Below, piece by piece: positions 21,804 through 32,995 of a stretch of 64,000 bases of DNA; positions within the stretch are counted from its first letter, which is position 1, and each line of letters starts with the position of its first letter. This stretch comes from Neurospora crassa OR74A. Its lineage: Eukaryota; Ascomycota; Sordariomycetes; Sordariales; Sordariaceae. Made by a program: the position numbers and the translations under genes. The stretch lies in the NCBI RefSeq assembly GCF_000182925.2, contig NC_026503.1, forward strand, positions 4,464,001 through 4,528,000, given 5' to 3'. Under the pieces are notes generated by a model. That model searched no databases. It was not told the origin of the DNA and saw only the letters and a list, made by a program, of their open reading frames with translations.

Positions 21804-23837
21804 ATGTGTGCGAGTGCTTCGCGTACAGATGAGCCCCGAAAAAGCCAGGGCTTCAACCAGAGCCCCAACCCACTCTCAGCCGATCTGACGACGAACCAAG
21901 ACTTGGACGGAATCGTCAATCAGAGAGCAAACCGAACCGGTAGTGGTGGGACGGGAATCTCGGCCCAGTTACGCCAAGATGGTGTCGGCGATGATGGTGG
22001 TGGGTTGCCGAGGCCAGAGCGAGATCGACCACCGGGTGGTGATATGATCAAGACACCCTCATCAACCGTGTCGTCACCAACCAACCCTCAGCCAAGCCCG
22101 CCTCCCTCTTCCAATCAAGTGGAAGCTCCTTCTCCTGGCAGTGTCAAGCAAGCAAAAAGCCGTCTAGGACAAATCAAGCATGCCCTCATTACCTTTGGCC
22201 AGTTTGTGGGTCCCGGGGTCATGATCTCGGTGGCATACAGTGAGTGTGTCCCTTTCACCTACCACGAGCCTCACTTACAGAATACTTACTATGTGCAGTC
22301 GACCCGGGTAATTATGCCACCGATATTGCTGCCGGCGCATCTTATCGCTTCAAGTTACTTTTCATCGTCCTCCTGAGTAACCTATTCGCCATTCTTCTGC
22401 AAAGTCTAGCTATCAAGCTCGGCACCGTCACCGGCTTGGACCTCTCCTCCGCTTGTAGAGCCTTTCTCCCACGATGGCTGAACTACTTTATCTACGCACT
22501 GGCTGAGATTGCCATTATCGCAACAGATATTGCCGAGGTAGGTCTTTTGTCCGCAAGTACATAAGGAGAGTACGACACTGACGATGGACAGGTCATCGGC
22601 ACCGCTATTGCCTTCAACCTCTTGTCTCCCAAGATACCTCTTGTCGCAGGATGTGCCCTCTCCATTATCGATGTCATGCTCATCCTCGTCTTCTACAACC
22701 CGAATGGCCAAATGAAAGGCCTGCGCATCTTTGAGTTTTTTGTCTGCATTCTGGTCATGGGCGTAGTGGCCTGTTTCTGCATCCAGCTCTCCATGATCTC
22801 CAACACCAGCGTTGGTGAAGTATTCAAGGGTTACCTACCTTCCAGCGCCGTGATTGAACAGCAGGGGTATGTTACCTTTTCGTTCTTCGCCTTGAACACA
22901 ACACTGACAGACCACTAGCCTCTACCAAGCCTGCGGCATCCTCGGCGCAACCGTCATGCCGCACAGCCTCTTCCTCGGCTCCGGCATTGTCCAACCCCGT
23001 CTCCGCGCCTACGACGAACAACGTGGTCTCCTCCCTGCCGAACCCGTTTCCGCCAACTCATCCGACACCAACAGCGACTACGCCGACAAAGTCCACTACG
23101 TCCCCTCCCAGTCCGCCATCAAGCACTCGCTCAAGTACTCCATTGCCGAACTCGCCCTCTCCCTATTCACTTTCGCCCTCTTCGTCAACTCGGCCATCCT
23201 CATCGTCGCCGGTGCCTCCCTATACCAAAACCCCACCGCTCTCGACGCCGACATCTTCGCCATCCACTCGTTGCTTTCGTCCTCCATCTCCCCCGCCGCA
23301 GGGACCATCTTCGCCCTCGCCTTGCTCTTATCGGGTGTCTCGGCAGGTATTGTCTGCACCATCGCCGGGCAAATGGTCAGCGAGGGCGCGTTGCGGTGGA
23401 AGATGCGGCCCTGGCTGCGCAGACTTATTACGCGGTCCATCAGCATCACGCCTTCTATTCTTATTGCTGCCGTGGTGGGGAAAGACGGGTTGAATGCTGC
23501 GTTGCAGGGGAGTCAGGTGGCGTTGAGCGTGGTGTTGCCGTTTGTGACGGCGCCGCTGATTTGGTTCACGAGCAGGGATCGGTACATGATGGTGATGCCG
23601 GGCGGGGCGAGGTATCAGGTGGAGGAGGAGGAGGCAGTGGGGGATAAGAGGCGGTTGTTTTCGGCGAAGAGGGGATGGTTGGGGAGGAAGATGGGTAATA
23701 GCAACAACGGTGGAGAGGAGGGAGGAGTGAAGATGGCGAATTCGTGGCTGACTACGATTGTGGCGGGGCTGGTTTGGGGGCTGATGGCTGTCATGAATGT
23801 AGCGAATTTGGTGTTGTTGGGAAAAGGCAATAGCTAG
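21804..23837 (+). CDS. NRAMP-family divalent metal (manganese) transporter, four exons
   Basis: Exons 21804-22239, 22299-22537, 22592-22866 and 22919-23837 give 622 aa. All three introns (59, 54 and 52 nt) are GT-AG, and the phases restore the family consensus exactly. Joining exons 1 and 2 gives VAYIDPGNYATDI, the metal-binding DPGN motif of TM1. Exon 4 gives MPHSLFLGS, the TM6 metal site (MPHN/MPHS). It imports Mn2+ or related ions by proton symport, at plasma-membrane or endosomal membranes as in yeast Smf1/Smf2. An N-terminal extension of about 130 residues is polar and Pro/Ser-rich, a place where ubiquitin-based sorting acts in the yeast proteins. A long loop lies between TM6 and TM7, and the tail is short and charged. 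Which of the SMF1, 2 or 3 types it is cannot be decided from the sequence. Confidence 0.93.
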
Positions 23838-24436
23838 GCGATGCTTGAGAACTGGAAGATGGAGTCAACAAGGCACAGCGGGTTTTGTAGTAGATAAACA
23901 CCATCATGATAGAAGTTGGCCAAGTATAACATCGATTGATGGGTGACATCAAATGCCAAGACCCAATACGGTACAAACTATGACAAACGACACTGTATGT
24001 GGCTTAGTGGGCACCGCATGGACTCACTACAGATGGAAGGCACCCGTAGCACAGCGCGCTTTCACTGCCCTGCAGTAAACTTCCACCATCACTGTATCCA
24101 CATAACGAATCATAACAAACTCAACCTCAACCTCTCAACCTCAACCTCAATTGGACACAACTCGTCAATCTTATCAAGCATTCGCCAACCCATTCCCAGA
24201 TATCAACACCACGAGAACATTAAAGATTATTCCACATCACTATCTACCTAGTCAAACTATCTATCCCTCGCAAGCAAGCAAACAATAAATAGACCGACAG
24301 CCCGGCTGCTCGCTTTATTCATTACCCACAAATCAACATCACCTACCTCTACTCACTAGGTCTAGGTCTCCCCGCCAACTTACCTCGAACTTTCTTTCAC
24401 AAGTTGAAGTCACAACCACACCACTATACTACAAAA
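23838..24436. other. Spacer and leader of the Mediator subunit gene
   Basis: No gene. The last 350 bases are rich in CAACCT and CAA/CCA units (for example 24118-24153), typical of the unstructured 5' leaders in this genome. Confidence 0.5.
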
Positions 24437-25272
24437 ATGGACCGCGACCAGAATACAACCGAGGATCTGTTTGGTGAGGAAGACTTGCCTTCCTTTTTTT
24501 TCGATTTCTTTTTCCTTTTCGTTCTGTTACTGTTTAATCCACTTCCCCTCCCTTCCCCATTTTCCCTTCCCTCTCTCTTCCCTCCCTCGATTCCCTCCAA
24601 ACCCCCCTCTCTCCTCCCCCTTCCTCCCTTTCTATCTATTTTTTTTTCTCCTCCCTTACTAACATGCCCCCAGATCTCGAAAACCGCCTCACCGCCTCCC
24701 TCCTGCGCACCTTCCAATCCCTCCTGCACCACGGCGCCTCCAGCGTCAACGGCACTGCCTCCGTGGGGCAAGCCGCCTACAACGCCATGGCGACCGACAT
24801 CCTCATGAACGGCATGGTCCAATCGGTCGAGGAGCTTTTGTCTTTGACTCGCAAGATGCGAGAGCTGTGGGTGGTGGGACCCCTGAGAAAGCCGGGCGAG
24901 GGGGATGAGGAGGTGGAGAGGGAGATGAGGGGGTGTTGGGAGGGGGTCGTACAGAATGTGGGGGGGTGGAGGGGACTGAAGAGGGCGGAGGTGGTAAATA
25001 AAATGGGGGGGAAAGGAAAAGGGGTCGGGGAGTATAAGGAGGGGGAGGTGGGAATGCCGGCTGGTGTGGTGCAGCAGCAGCAGTTTGGACAGTTTGGGCA
25101 GTTTGGTCAAGGTGGGCAAGGTTCGCAAGGTGGGCAAGGTGGTGGTGGGTTGCCGCCGTCTGGAAGCGCGACGCCGAATATGGGGGTGAGGAATTTGACG
25201 GCAGCAGCTGGGGGAGGAGCAGGAGCAGGAGGACCGGGAGGACTGGGAGGAAGTGGTGGCATGGTGGCTTAG
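24437..25272 (+). CDS. med22: Probable Mediator subunit 22 (Srb6), two exons
   Basis: Exons 24437-24473 and 24674-25272 give 211 aa. The donor G|GTGAGG and acceptor CCCCAG join in phase 1 to give MDRDQNTTEDLFDLENRLTA. The first 110 residues match the Med22 pattern: an N-terminal amphipathic helix (LENRLTASLLRTFQSLL), then QAAYNAMATDILMNGMVQ and SVEELLSLTRKMRELWVVGP. Med22 is a head-module subunit of the Mediator coactivator of RNA polymerase II in the nucleus. The C-terminal 90 residues are Gly/Gln-rich repeats (QFGQFGQ, GGQGGQG) and disordered, making it longer than the usual 120-150 aa. The intron (200 nt) is an almost unbroken pyrimidine tract. The family call is by pattern memory only. 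Confidence 0.65.
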
Positions 25273-25965
25273 AAGGCTGTTGCTGCGCTGGGATCGGATT
25301 TCCCACTACGAGTACGAGTGAATGTGGAGGAAGAAGGAGAAGAAGAAAATGGCGTCGGTGGTTCAAATGGGAATGATGATGGAAGTGGTAGTGAAACCCT
25401 TGATGATGACAATGGTAGTGAAACCCTTGATGATGAAAGTGATGGTGAAACTGGTGATGGAAGTGGTGGTGAAAGTGGTGATGATGATGATGACAGCGGT
25501 AGTGCAACTCTTGTTGATGACGACGATGACGATGATAGCGAAAGCGATGAATCATTCTTCTTATTCACAGACGGGACCAGGATGGATATCAGGTTTTGAG
25601 AGAGGTACTCGGGAGTTAGGACGTGTGAGGAACACCTTACTCAATTCGAGAAATACCGGAGCTGATGCTCATAACCTAGCGAGATGAGGCATACATACAC
25701 AGAGGAATTCAGGTTGAAGCGAAAAGAACACTGGGCCAGTTCAAGACACAAGACTGTGTACACAGCATCAAAGGATAGAGGTTACATTCAGGAAGCACTC
25801 TTTGGGGCCCAACGCAAAAAGCAAGAAGAGGTCAAGGTATCAAACCGCTTTACACTTGACAGCTAGCGTACAGATACTCCATACACTACACTATGCACGC
25901 TTCTAGTTGCAATGAAATGGTATTTTCCTATATCCGCAGCCCTTACTCTTCCAAAATTAGGACCG
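25273..25965. other. Repeat-rich 3' spacer after the Mediator gene
   Basis: Starts with GAT/GAA/GGT-rich sequence (25318-25560) that is open on the + strand (93 codons, Ser/Gly/Asp/Glu), including a 27-bp unit repeated at 25387 and 25414. This is probably simple-sequence 3'UTR rather than a gene. The rest (25600-25965) shows nothing recognisable. Confidence 0.45.
25387..25440 (+). repeat. 27-bp tandem repeat, two units
   Basis: GGTAGTGAAACCCTTGATGA starts at 25387 and again at 25414 (period 27), within a GAT-rich tract that continues to about 25535. Confidence 0.85.
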
Positions 25966-27983
25966 TCAATTCGATGACCCATCCTCCGCAACACCATCAG
26001 CCTCATCTCCAAGCTCAGCCTGCAAAGCCTTGGGTATCTTCTCGGCCGTGCGATCCGACCGCTCGTGCGACGCCTCGATTCCGCCCGGGGTGACCCAGAG
26101 GAAATAATCCGTACGGAAGTTATCGATCTGGTTGAAAAAGAGGTGGAACCTGTCACCGCTTGTTAGTACTTTCTTCATGTCCAAGAGAGTTAGTTACTCG
26201 GAATACTCACGAATTCTCCTTCTCCTCCAACTCAAACATCCTCTTGTAGATATGCTCATCCTTGAACGCCTGGATCTCCTTATCCCACTTGCCAAAATCA
26301 ATCGGCTCCTTACCCAACTCCTTGAACTTCTTGTTGCTCACATCAAACACCGGCCTCTCCAGCATCAGACCCAGACCAGGCGCTTTGGGAATAGAAATCC
26401 TGCGGGGCCCGTAGCTCTCATTGACAAGACTCATGGGCGCGCCGCACCGTACGATCAAGACGGCCATGGCTACCATCTTGCGAATCTGGTGCATCATGAA
26501 GCTCTGGCCGTGCACCTTGAGGGACAGCCACTCGGTGTCGTTGATGCGGATGGGCGTCGGGTTGACTTGGAAAGACTTAATATGACGACGAGCCGAGGGA
26601 TCGGTGTGCGACTTGAGAATGGTGTAGTTGTGGAAGTTGTGTGTGCCGAGGTATTGGTTGAGCGCTTCTTGCAGCTTCTCGAGGCGCGGGGCGGTCACGC
26701 GGTAGCGACGCTTGGCGGCGACGTAGGCGGCTTTGACTTCGCGGACGGCGAGCTCGACGGGAGTGAACTCTCTTTCGACCTTGGCGGCGGGGGGTTGGGT
26801 CTCGGTGGTGGTGGCCTCGGTGGTGGCCTCAGTGGTAACAACCTCGCCGTCCTTTGAGGGCTCGGTGGTCGTGGTCTCTTCCGCCGGGGTATCCTTCATC
26901 TCAACATCCTTGGCTACATCGGTATTGGGCTTCGAGGGCTCTCCGTCGTCGGTGAGTTCTTGGTCGGCGGTGTCGTGCAGAATGCGAATGACTTCGGCTC
27001 TGATCTCGGGGTCCATTTTCTCGAGAATGGGCTGGATGTCGTTCTTCTCGACTTCCTCCCAAAAGTTCTTGACGTCGTCCAGTCTATACATGTACTCGTC
27101 GTATGTACCCTTCTCCTTGGCCGCATCAATGATCTTCTTGCCGAGGAAGCTTTGTGGCTGTGGCGGCAGAAGAGCGTAGCTGGGCATGAGGTACTCGTAC
27201 CATCTGGAATCGCATGCTTGGTAGCAGCTGAAACCGTTGGTTACACGCTGGATGCCCCATACTTTGATCTGGTCGGGCAGGTGGCTGTTGATCTTGTCGA
27301 CAATGTCCTCGTCCTCGACGATCAGTTTGAGCGACAAAACGTTGGCGGCGGCGTGAACACCCTTGTCGGTACGGGCGCATCGAACGAGACTGGACTTCTT
27401 GGGGTCGTCGGCATTGGCCTTGGAGATGGCGCCGGCCTTGACGAAGGCAGCGAACAGATCGCCCTCAATGGTCTTTTCCTTGTGATTGATCTGGATGCCG
27501 TGGTAACCGGTTCCAGCGTAGCCGATCAGGACGGCAACCTTGCGCTTGGGTCGGCGTTCCTCGGCGGCGATTTCGTCGGTCGAGAAGGGGATGCTCATGT
27601 AACTGTTGCCGTCGGCGGCTCCGTCAATCACCTTGCGGCGCTTGGCAGCACGGTTGTCTTGAACCTGGTCGCGCTTGCTCAGGAAGTCTCTTCTACAGCC
27701 TAGTCAGCGTCGGCATTAGGTGCCTGTGGCCGCGATTTAAAGGTAAAAGCCAAGAAGGCAGGAGTTCATACTTGTTGCTCCCAAAGCCGCCCGTCTTGAT
27801 GTTGTTGGGGTTGTTCCGGTCCCGGTTTGGGTTTCTGTTGTCCCGGCCTCGTCCTCTCTTCTGGCCTCTGTCGTTTCGGTCGCCATTGTCCGCCGCGTCA
27901 TTAGATTCGGCATTTGTGGTCTCGACAACAGGGTCAGCAGCGTCTGCTGACGCAGGGACAGGTGGTGTGTCGTCGGCGGCCAT
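25966..27983 (-). CDS. tRNA pseudouridine synthase, Pus1/TruA type, three exons
   Basis: Exons 27983-27772, 27692-26211 and 26158-25966 give 628 aa. Both introns (79 and 52 nt) are GT-AG and the joins are phase 2. The TruA fold is shown by GYAGTGYHGIQINHKEKTIE and by the catalytic motif RCARTDKGVHAAANV, whose Asp (about residue 178) attacks the target uridine. Later motifs include GTHNFHNYT and the FMMHQIRKMVAMAVLIVRCG helix. The enzyme isomerises uridine to pseudouridine in nuclear and cytoplasmic tRNAs (and snRNA in yeast). A basic, Arg/Asn/Asp-rich N-terminus (RGQKRGRGRDNRNPNRDRNN) may aid nuclear import or RNA binding. An insert of about 90 residues rich in Glu, Thr and Lys interrupts the catalytic domain. 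Pus1 rather than Pus2 is favoured because filamentous fungi usually keep one gene, but this is inferred. Confidence 0.9.
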
Positions 27984-28893
27984 CTTGATAGCAATCGACT
28001 TGTGAATAGCATCAGCAATGGTGTAGAGGTGGAGCGGCCGGCGAAGTGATGGGTAAACATTAAATTTATTTTCCCTGGCGCTCTCTAATGCGCTTATCGC
28101 ACTGTTCCTTACAAGGGAGGAACGGGCTGTACCTTGCCTATCGTGGTCTAGCCATGGCGATAGCACGGACCCTTGACGCGGGGAAGTGCCTGTTTAGTGG
28201 ATCTAACCGTCTTGATTGACTCCACCGCAGCAGCGACACTGTTAACTGAAGTTCTTGGCAGTTCCTCATCACCTCCTTCGTTCTCTTCTGTCTCCAAGCA
28301 AATCCACTCCCTTCATTTTCTGTCCTGAAATCAACCACTTGCGTGAGAGCATGCCCGTTAATGGGTGCCTCGACGGAAGTCTCACAAACACATGTTCTCC
28401 CTCCGAATCTCCGACTCTGCTCACCACCAACACAAGCATAATTGAAGACATCTTAATGATGGAATGAGGCTTGAAAATGTCTTCAGCAACTTCTCCTTCT
28501 CACCTCCTCATGGGTTCACACTCTAGCGACACATTAACATGACTACTCGAGGCAGGCTGTGCTACGATGAGTATCGGGCCTCCCCCATGCGAATCAAAGG
28601 CTAAATGTTGTCACACAAACAGAGAAACATGATGGCTTGGGAAGAAGGTGGCTGCGAGGAGGCAGCCATGAATGGCTGTACTTGAGACCGCCACGCCACC
28701 TTGGGCTTTCAGCAGGGCTGTGGAAGCTGGTCAGCTTATTTACCCTGACCATCATCCTCGCCCACTCTCTTGTTTTCCAAGAAAGTACACCAACCCCCTC
28801 CATCGCGAACCACGTCGTCGACCCACGACCCTACCACGAGTAGCGCTCTTGGCACCGGATTCGAGTTGGAAAACGTCATTTCGAGTGGCCGCG
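27984..28893. other. Divergent spacer between Pus1-like and HET genes
   Basis: Divergent promoter region of about 0.9 kb. The HET frame is open back to an in-frame ATG at 28672, but that stretch does not resemble HET proteins. The small frames at 28255-28467 and 28594-28843 are not supported. Confidence 0.45.
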
Positions 28894-30975
28894 ATGGACT
28901 ATGATTATCACTACAAGTATCAACGGATCGACCTGTCTACCGATGCCATTCGACTGGTTCGTCTCCTGAAAGGATTTCACCGAGACCCCATTCACTGCGA
29001 ACTCTTCGAAACATTCCTCCACCAGGTAGAGGGTGTACCCTATGAAGCCTTGTCATATGCCTGGGGCGATTCTCCCGTCGCGTGTGAAATTGTCATCAAC
29101 GATCGGAGGTCGCCGGTCAAGGAAAACCTTCACATGGCCCTCCTCGCTCTACGGCAGACGAATGAGGACAGAGTGTTGTGGATTGACGCCATTTGCATAG
29201 ACCAGAGTAACGACAAGGAAAAAGGCCACCAGGTCGGGCAGATGAGACTAATCTATGAATGTGCGCAACGAGTCGTGGTCTGGCTTGGCCCAAGCAACCT
29301 CGAAATTGATTTCCTCATGAATACGACTGTACGGTGGGATTATCAAACACGACAACAACCAGGAGCCCAACACAAACAGAGCTGGATCGATTCCTGGACC
29401 AGGTTCACTGCGGACGAGACCGATCTGTACAAAGAGGAAGTCGCCGCTCGACGTCGCAATGCCTTGAAAGAGATACTAGACCGACCTTGGTTTCGAAGAG
29501 TTTGGATCCTTCAAGAGGTCGCCAGCACAAACAAGGCTATGATATTGTGCGGCTCGAAAGCAATGTCCAGCCAAGGTTTCGGTCTTTTGCCCTTTCTACT
29601 GGGGTTCGAACCGCACTCTCATATCGAAGCAGTTCTAGACATCCTTCCGGGGTTCCGCCGGAAAGAGAGCTGGTGGGGTGAAAAGCAAACTCTCGAGACA
29701 CTCCTCCTCAAATTTGGGACGAGTAAAGCGAGCGATCACCGGGACAACATTTATGCCTTGCTTGGCATTGCTTCAGACGTTCGCGCCAGCAACGCCCTTC
29801 TCCCAGACTACGAAATTTCGCTGGGCCGCGCTATATGCAACACCATCTCATTCTTACTTTTCAACGAGGCTTATGACCCGTCTGCCCGTCCATTGCCCGA
29901 GGATATGAACTTCGCTACATTCGTCTGTATCCTGCCGAGGCTCTCAGACTCTTTTTTGGGCTGGGCGTTGCAAAAACACGATGACATCGCAGCCGCAGCC
30001 GTTGTGCCTAAAGCTGTCGATATCAACAGATATTACTGTCTACCCAACCTTACGCCTATTATTGGACTGTCGCCTCTAGGGTTCACCATCAGAGATTCCA
30101 CGCTGGACAACACATTTCGGGCAATTCTAGCACGACATGATACTGATATCATGCGATCTGCATCTCAGCTATGTGGGTTTGAGCAGACCAATTTTGTAGC
30201 TGATTTGGAAAGTACAGGGCGCGCTCTGAAACCTTGTCCAATGTGTGGAGGTTTTGTAAGTTCTGATCGCCCAAAGCTCGAGGATTACGCCTTCGAACAA
30301 CTCAAGCACATCCTCCAGCATCCAACTGCAGGCAAGGGAAAAGTCAAAGATTTGCAGCCGCTTTTTCATTACGCTGCCCTAACTTCCCAACCCAGGATTT
30401 GGGAACTGCTGTTCGAAGTCACTCAGTGTATCGATCTAGAGAGATCAATCGAAAGTCTAACCAAGGCCTTGTCAGACAATATCGGAGATGTTCTAGATTC
30501 CACGCGTCATTCCACGGCTTTATATGGGTGGTTTAAAGATGCTGATGAATGGACCATCAATTTCATCAGGCTCATGGATTTCTTATTTCGCAAAAGACGG
30601 ACATCTCTCGATGAGTTTCAATGTGCAGACGAGTTGGCTGTGTTGTTTGACCAAAGTCCCCCGCCGTTACGCAATAAGCCCCCGGATTATCTTGGTAAAA
30701 TTATAGCAGCATGGCGACTTATGAAAACAGGAAAGCGGCTGTTTGCGGACACTGATGACAGACTCATGCTCGATCTCTACAATAAGTGGCACGATCGCTT
30801 GCTATCCATCAGGAAAGGTCAAAATAGTAAAGATGCAAAGCGGAAAAGGAAAGAAGAGTTGGCAGAATTTACGCTGATAAGCGAACAGCTCTTGTCGCAA
30901 GTCCCGGGAAGAGTCATTGGCGAAGTCGATGTCATACCCTCTAAAGAGCCAGATTCAATGCCGAACTCAAGCTAG
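28894..30975 (+). CDS. HET-domain (heterokaryon incompatibility) protein
   Basis: Single exon, 693 aa from the ATG at 28894. The HET domain (about residues 50-200) shows VPYEALSYAWGD, VLWIDAICIDQ, QVGQMRLIYECAQRVVVWLG and the later FRRVWILQEVA. Such proteins trigger cell death when genetically different hyphae fuse; the HET domain is related to TIR domains. The closest layout is HET-6/TOL-like: RLVRLLKG begins about 20 residues after the start, then the HET block and a long variable C-terminal half. The C-terminus (about 670-693) carries a KRKRKEE basic patch. An in-frame ATG at 28672 would give 767 aa. The inner ATG is preferred because relatives start close to the RLVRLL motif. Whether this locus segregates as a het locus cannot be told from sequence. 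Confidence 0.88.
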   Translation: MDYDYHYKYQRIDLSTDAIRLVRLLKGFHRDPIHCELFETFLHQVEGVPYEALSYAWGDSPVACEIVINDRRSPVKENLHMALLALRQTNEDRVLWIDAICIDQSNDKEKGHQVGQMRLIYECAQRVVVWLGPSNLEIDFLMNTTVRWDYQTRQQPGAQHKQSWIDSWTRFTADETDLYKEEVAARRRNALKEILDRPWFRRVWILQEVASTNKAMILCGSKAMSSQGFGLLPFLLGFEPHSHIEAVLDILPGFRRKESWWGEKQTLETLLLKFGTSKASDHRDNIYALLGIASDVRASNALLPDYEISLGRAICNTISFLLFNEAYDPSARPLPEDMNFATFVCILPRLSDSFLGWALQKHDDIAAAAVVPKAVDINRYYCLPNLTPIIGLSPLGFTIRDSTLDNTFRAILARHDTDIMRSASQLCGFEQTNFVADLESTGRALKPCPMCGGFVSSDRPKLEDYAFEQLKHILQHPTAGKGKVKDLQPLFHYAALTSQPRIWELLFEVTQCIDLERSIESLTKALSDNIGDVLDSTRHSTALYGWFKDADEWTINFIRLMDFLFRKRRTSLDEFQCADELAVLFDQSPPPLRNKPPDYLGKIIAAWRLMKTGKRLFADTDDRLMLDLYNKWHDRLLSIRKGQNSKDAKRKRKEELAEFTLISEQLLSQVPGRVIGEVDVIPSKEPDSMPNSS

Positions 30976-31208
30976 GTACTCTTCTAGGTTGGATAAGGGG
31001 GAATTGGATTTGTCCTTGATGGTGGTTTCTAGCATCTTTTGCCAGATGTCTACGTCCGCGCTTCAATGGCGCAGATGAGGTCGGATTGCATGAGTTGGGA
31101 CATCATTTTTGCTTGGATTTTTTTTTCGACCGAGCTTGGCGGTTTGGTGGGATGTTTCCATTGTTGCTGAGGCTAAAGGCGACTGCTTTTTCTTTTCTTT
31201 TTCTCTCT

Positions 31209-31211
<3 letters not shown>

Positions 31212-31279
<68 letters not shown>
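31212..31279 (+). repeat. Poly-T homopolymer, 68 bases
   Basis: Uninterrupted T run, followed by TTTC and TTTTTTTT interruptions to 31292 and preceded by CTCTCT. It lies about 240 bp after the HET stop. Exact length is likely uncertain in any assembly. Confidence 0.95.
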
Positions 31280-32320
31280 CTTTCTTTTTTTTCGAGATGG
31301 TTATACGGTCGATATCTTTCCCTCTGGCTGGGATAAGAGACGGCGATGGAGCTTGCCGATGCGTCATCCTTCGCTACTTCAACCACACGTCATGCGAAAA
31401 GGCATACTCAAGGATATGTGTTACCAGTCGAAGGCGCTCCGGCTTGGTCAAAGGCAGGACTACTTAATTTTTCACGGCTTGGACAACTTGGGTTATCACA
31501 GGGCGGAATCATTCTTATGGCGATGGTACCCTAATGATGATGTTGATTTCAGTTATCCACCAATGAGTCAATGAAACTTTTCGTTATGGGCACTAGGGGA
31601 TCCCTTGGAAACATGCGGAAATATCAACGCTATTCCTACTTTATAGCCGCGCCATGTGGTGATGTCAAAGTCAGAATTCCGGACCAGATGAGCGATTCGA
31701 AGAGCGACGAGCGACTAAGAAAGCGCATAAAGAACCCACAATGGATCAAGCCGCCGGTAATCACAATTCTATCGTCGCCCCAATAAGGGTCCGGAATCCA
31801 GAATGTTCCCATTCACACCACTCGATGGAGGATGCGGATACCGTGCTGATAAACGAATTGGAATGCCATAAGGTGCTACGCAGCACAATGCCACACTTAT
31901 CTTCCCATGGGCTCGACCTTCTCCATCATGTCTTGGATAACGCCGAACCGGCGGCTGCCAGATATCCTCGATCTCCCACGTCCCCCAGCCAAAGGGAGCC
32001 TCTGACGTCAAGCTGGGACATACCTATAATCGTAACTGGAAGAGGATTGCAACTTGTATGGAGGATGAGGCATTGTATCGTTTCATCAACCGGATATATT
32101 GGTAACTGGAGAATTGTATTCGCTTGCATCTATCGTCAAAAGGAGAGGATCACTAATGCTACACCATGGAAGTACGGAGCCTTTGTCAGGTCTTCTCTTG
32201 CATTGGGTCTTATCAAGCAAAGAGAAGGCATCCTTGCCATATTACTGGAGCTCTGCCACAGCCGGGGATCCCTTGAACACCCGGTAGGCCTCTCAAACGA
32301 AGACGTCCGGGACGATCTGA

Positions 32321-32995
32321 TTGATGAAACGTCCCTTCGGTAGGCCTTTACCCGCTTTCACCCCGTCTAGAACTGCTGGGCCTTCTTCAGCAGCTATGAT
32401 GAACATCACTGACAAACATGCAGAAAGTCCCTCCGTGGACGTCCCTTCAACCCAGATAAAGTCCCTACGCAAATCAACGAAGAGCAAGAAATACGCCCGA
32501 AACAAGCAGCATACGACACTATCGGGATTACCGACTTTGAGAATACCAAGAACATGGTACGTACGGCCTGCCAACATGAGCCAAGCTAGGATATCAATCT
32601 TGGAAACGAAGGGCGGGAAAGTGAGGCTAATCATCGGAACCCTCAATCTCCGTCTATCCAATACCGTCACTGGTCCGGCCGACGGGACAAACGCGGACTA
32701 CCCATTTGCCTCTCTTGACAATCGCCTCTGTCGATTATCAATTACACAGCCACCACGACGAGCTACGGCAAGGACCGGAAAACTCCCGACGCGACGCGAT
32801 GGATCATTCTGTTCCAGTGATGACCTGACCTGTGCTCGGCCATGCAGCGAGACCACCAACCCCGAGAACTACATTGGACCCCTGACAAGCGCGGTTCATC
32901 TCGTCGATATTGCCAGCTTTGCGTTCAAACAGGCGTGGAACGTACGTGCGTATGCCCAGGATATTAACAAGCTGTTGTTGACTTTGCTATCCTGA
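32321..32995 (+). CDS. Uncertain ORF, possible STAND-type N-terminal domain remnant
   Basis: An open frame of about 224 codons. Most is low-information Ser/Thr/Arg-rich sequence. The last 45 residues (IGPLTSAVHLVDIASFAFKQ followed by a helix-like AWNVRAYAQDINKLL and a stop at 32993-32995) resemble the opening helices of the fungal STAND/NACHT N-terminal domain often found near HET genes. If so, it is a short remnant or a first exon. The opposite strand is also open here (32293-32670), so composition alone may explain the frame. Confidence 0.2.
   Translation: MMKRPFGRPLPAFTPSRTAGPSSAAMMNITDKHAESPSVDVPSTQIKSLRKSTKSKKYARNKQHTTLSGLPTLRIPRTWYVRPANMSQARISILETKGGKVRLIIGTLNLRLSNTVTGPADGTNADYPFASLDNRLCRLSITQPPRRATARTGKLPTRRDGSFCSSDDLTCARPCSETTNPENYIGPLTSAVHLVDIASFAFKQAWNVRAYAQDINKLLLTLLS

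Noticed and set aside
26132-27703. Two + strand frames of over 240 codons
   Set aside because: They are antisense to the pseudouridine synthase exons, whose motifs are clear on the minus strand.
29603-29622. GGTTCGAACC-like B box inside the HET gene
   Set aside because: No cloverleaf can be drawn around it and it lies in conserved coding sequence.
31741-32343. 200-codon + frame after the HET gene
   Set aside because: No domain, no signal and no repeat structure. The opposite strand is equally open and no splice logic supports it.
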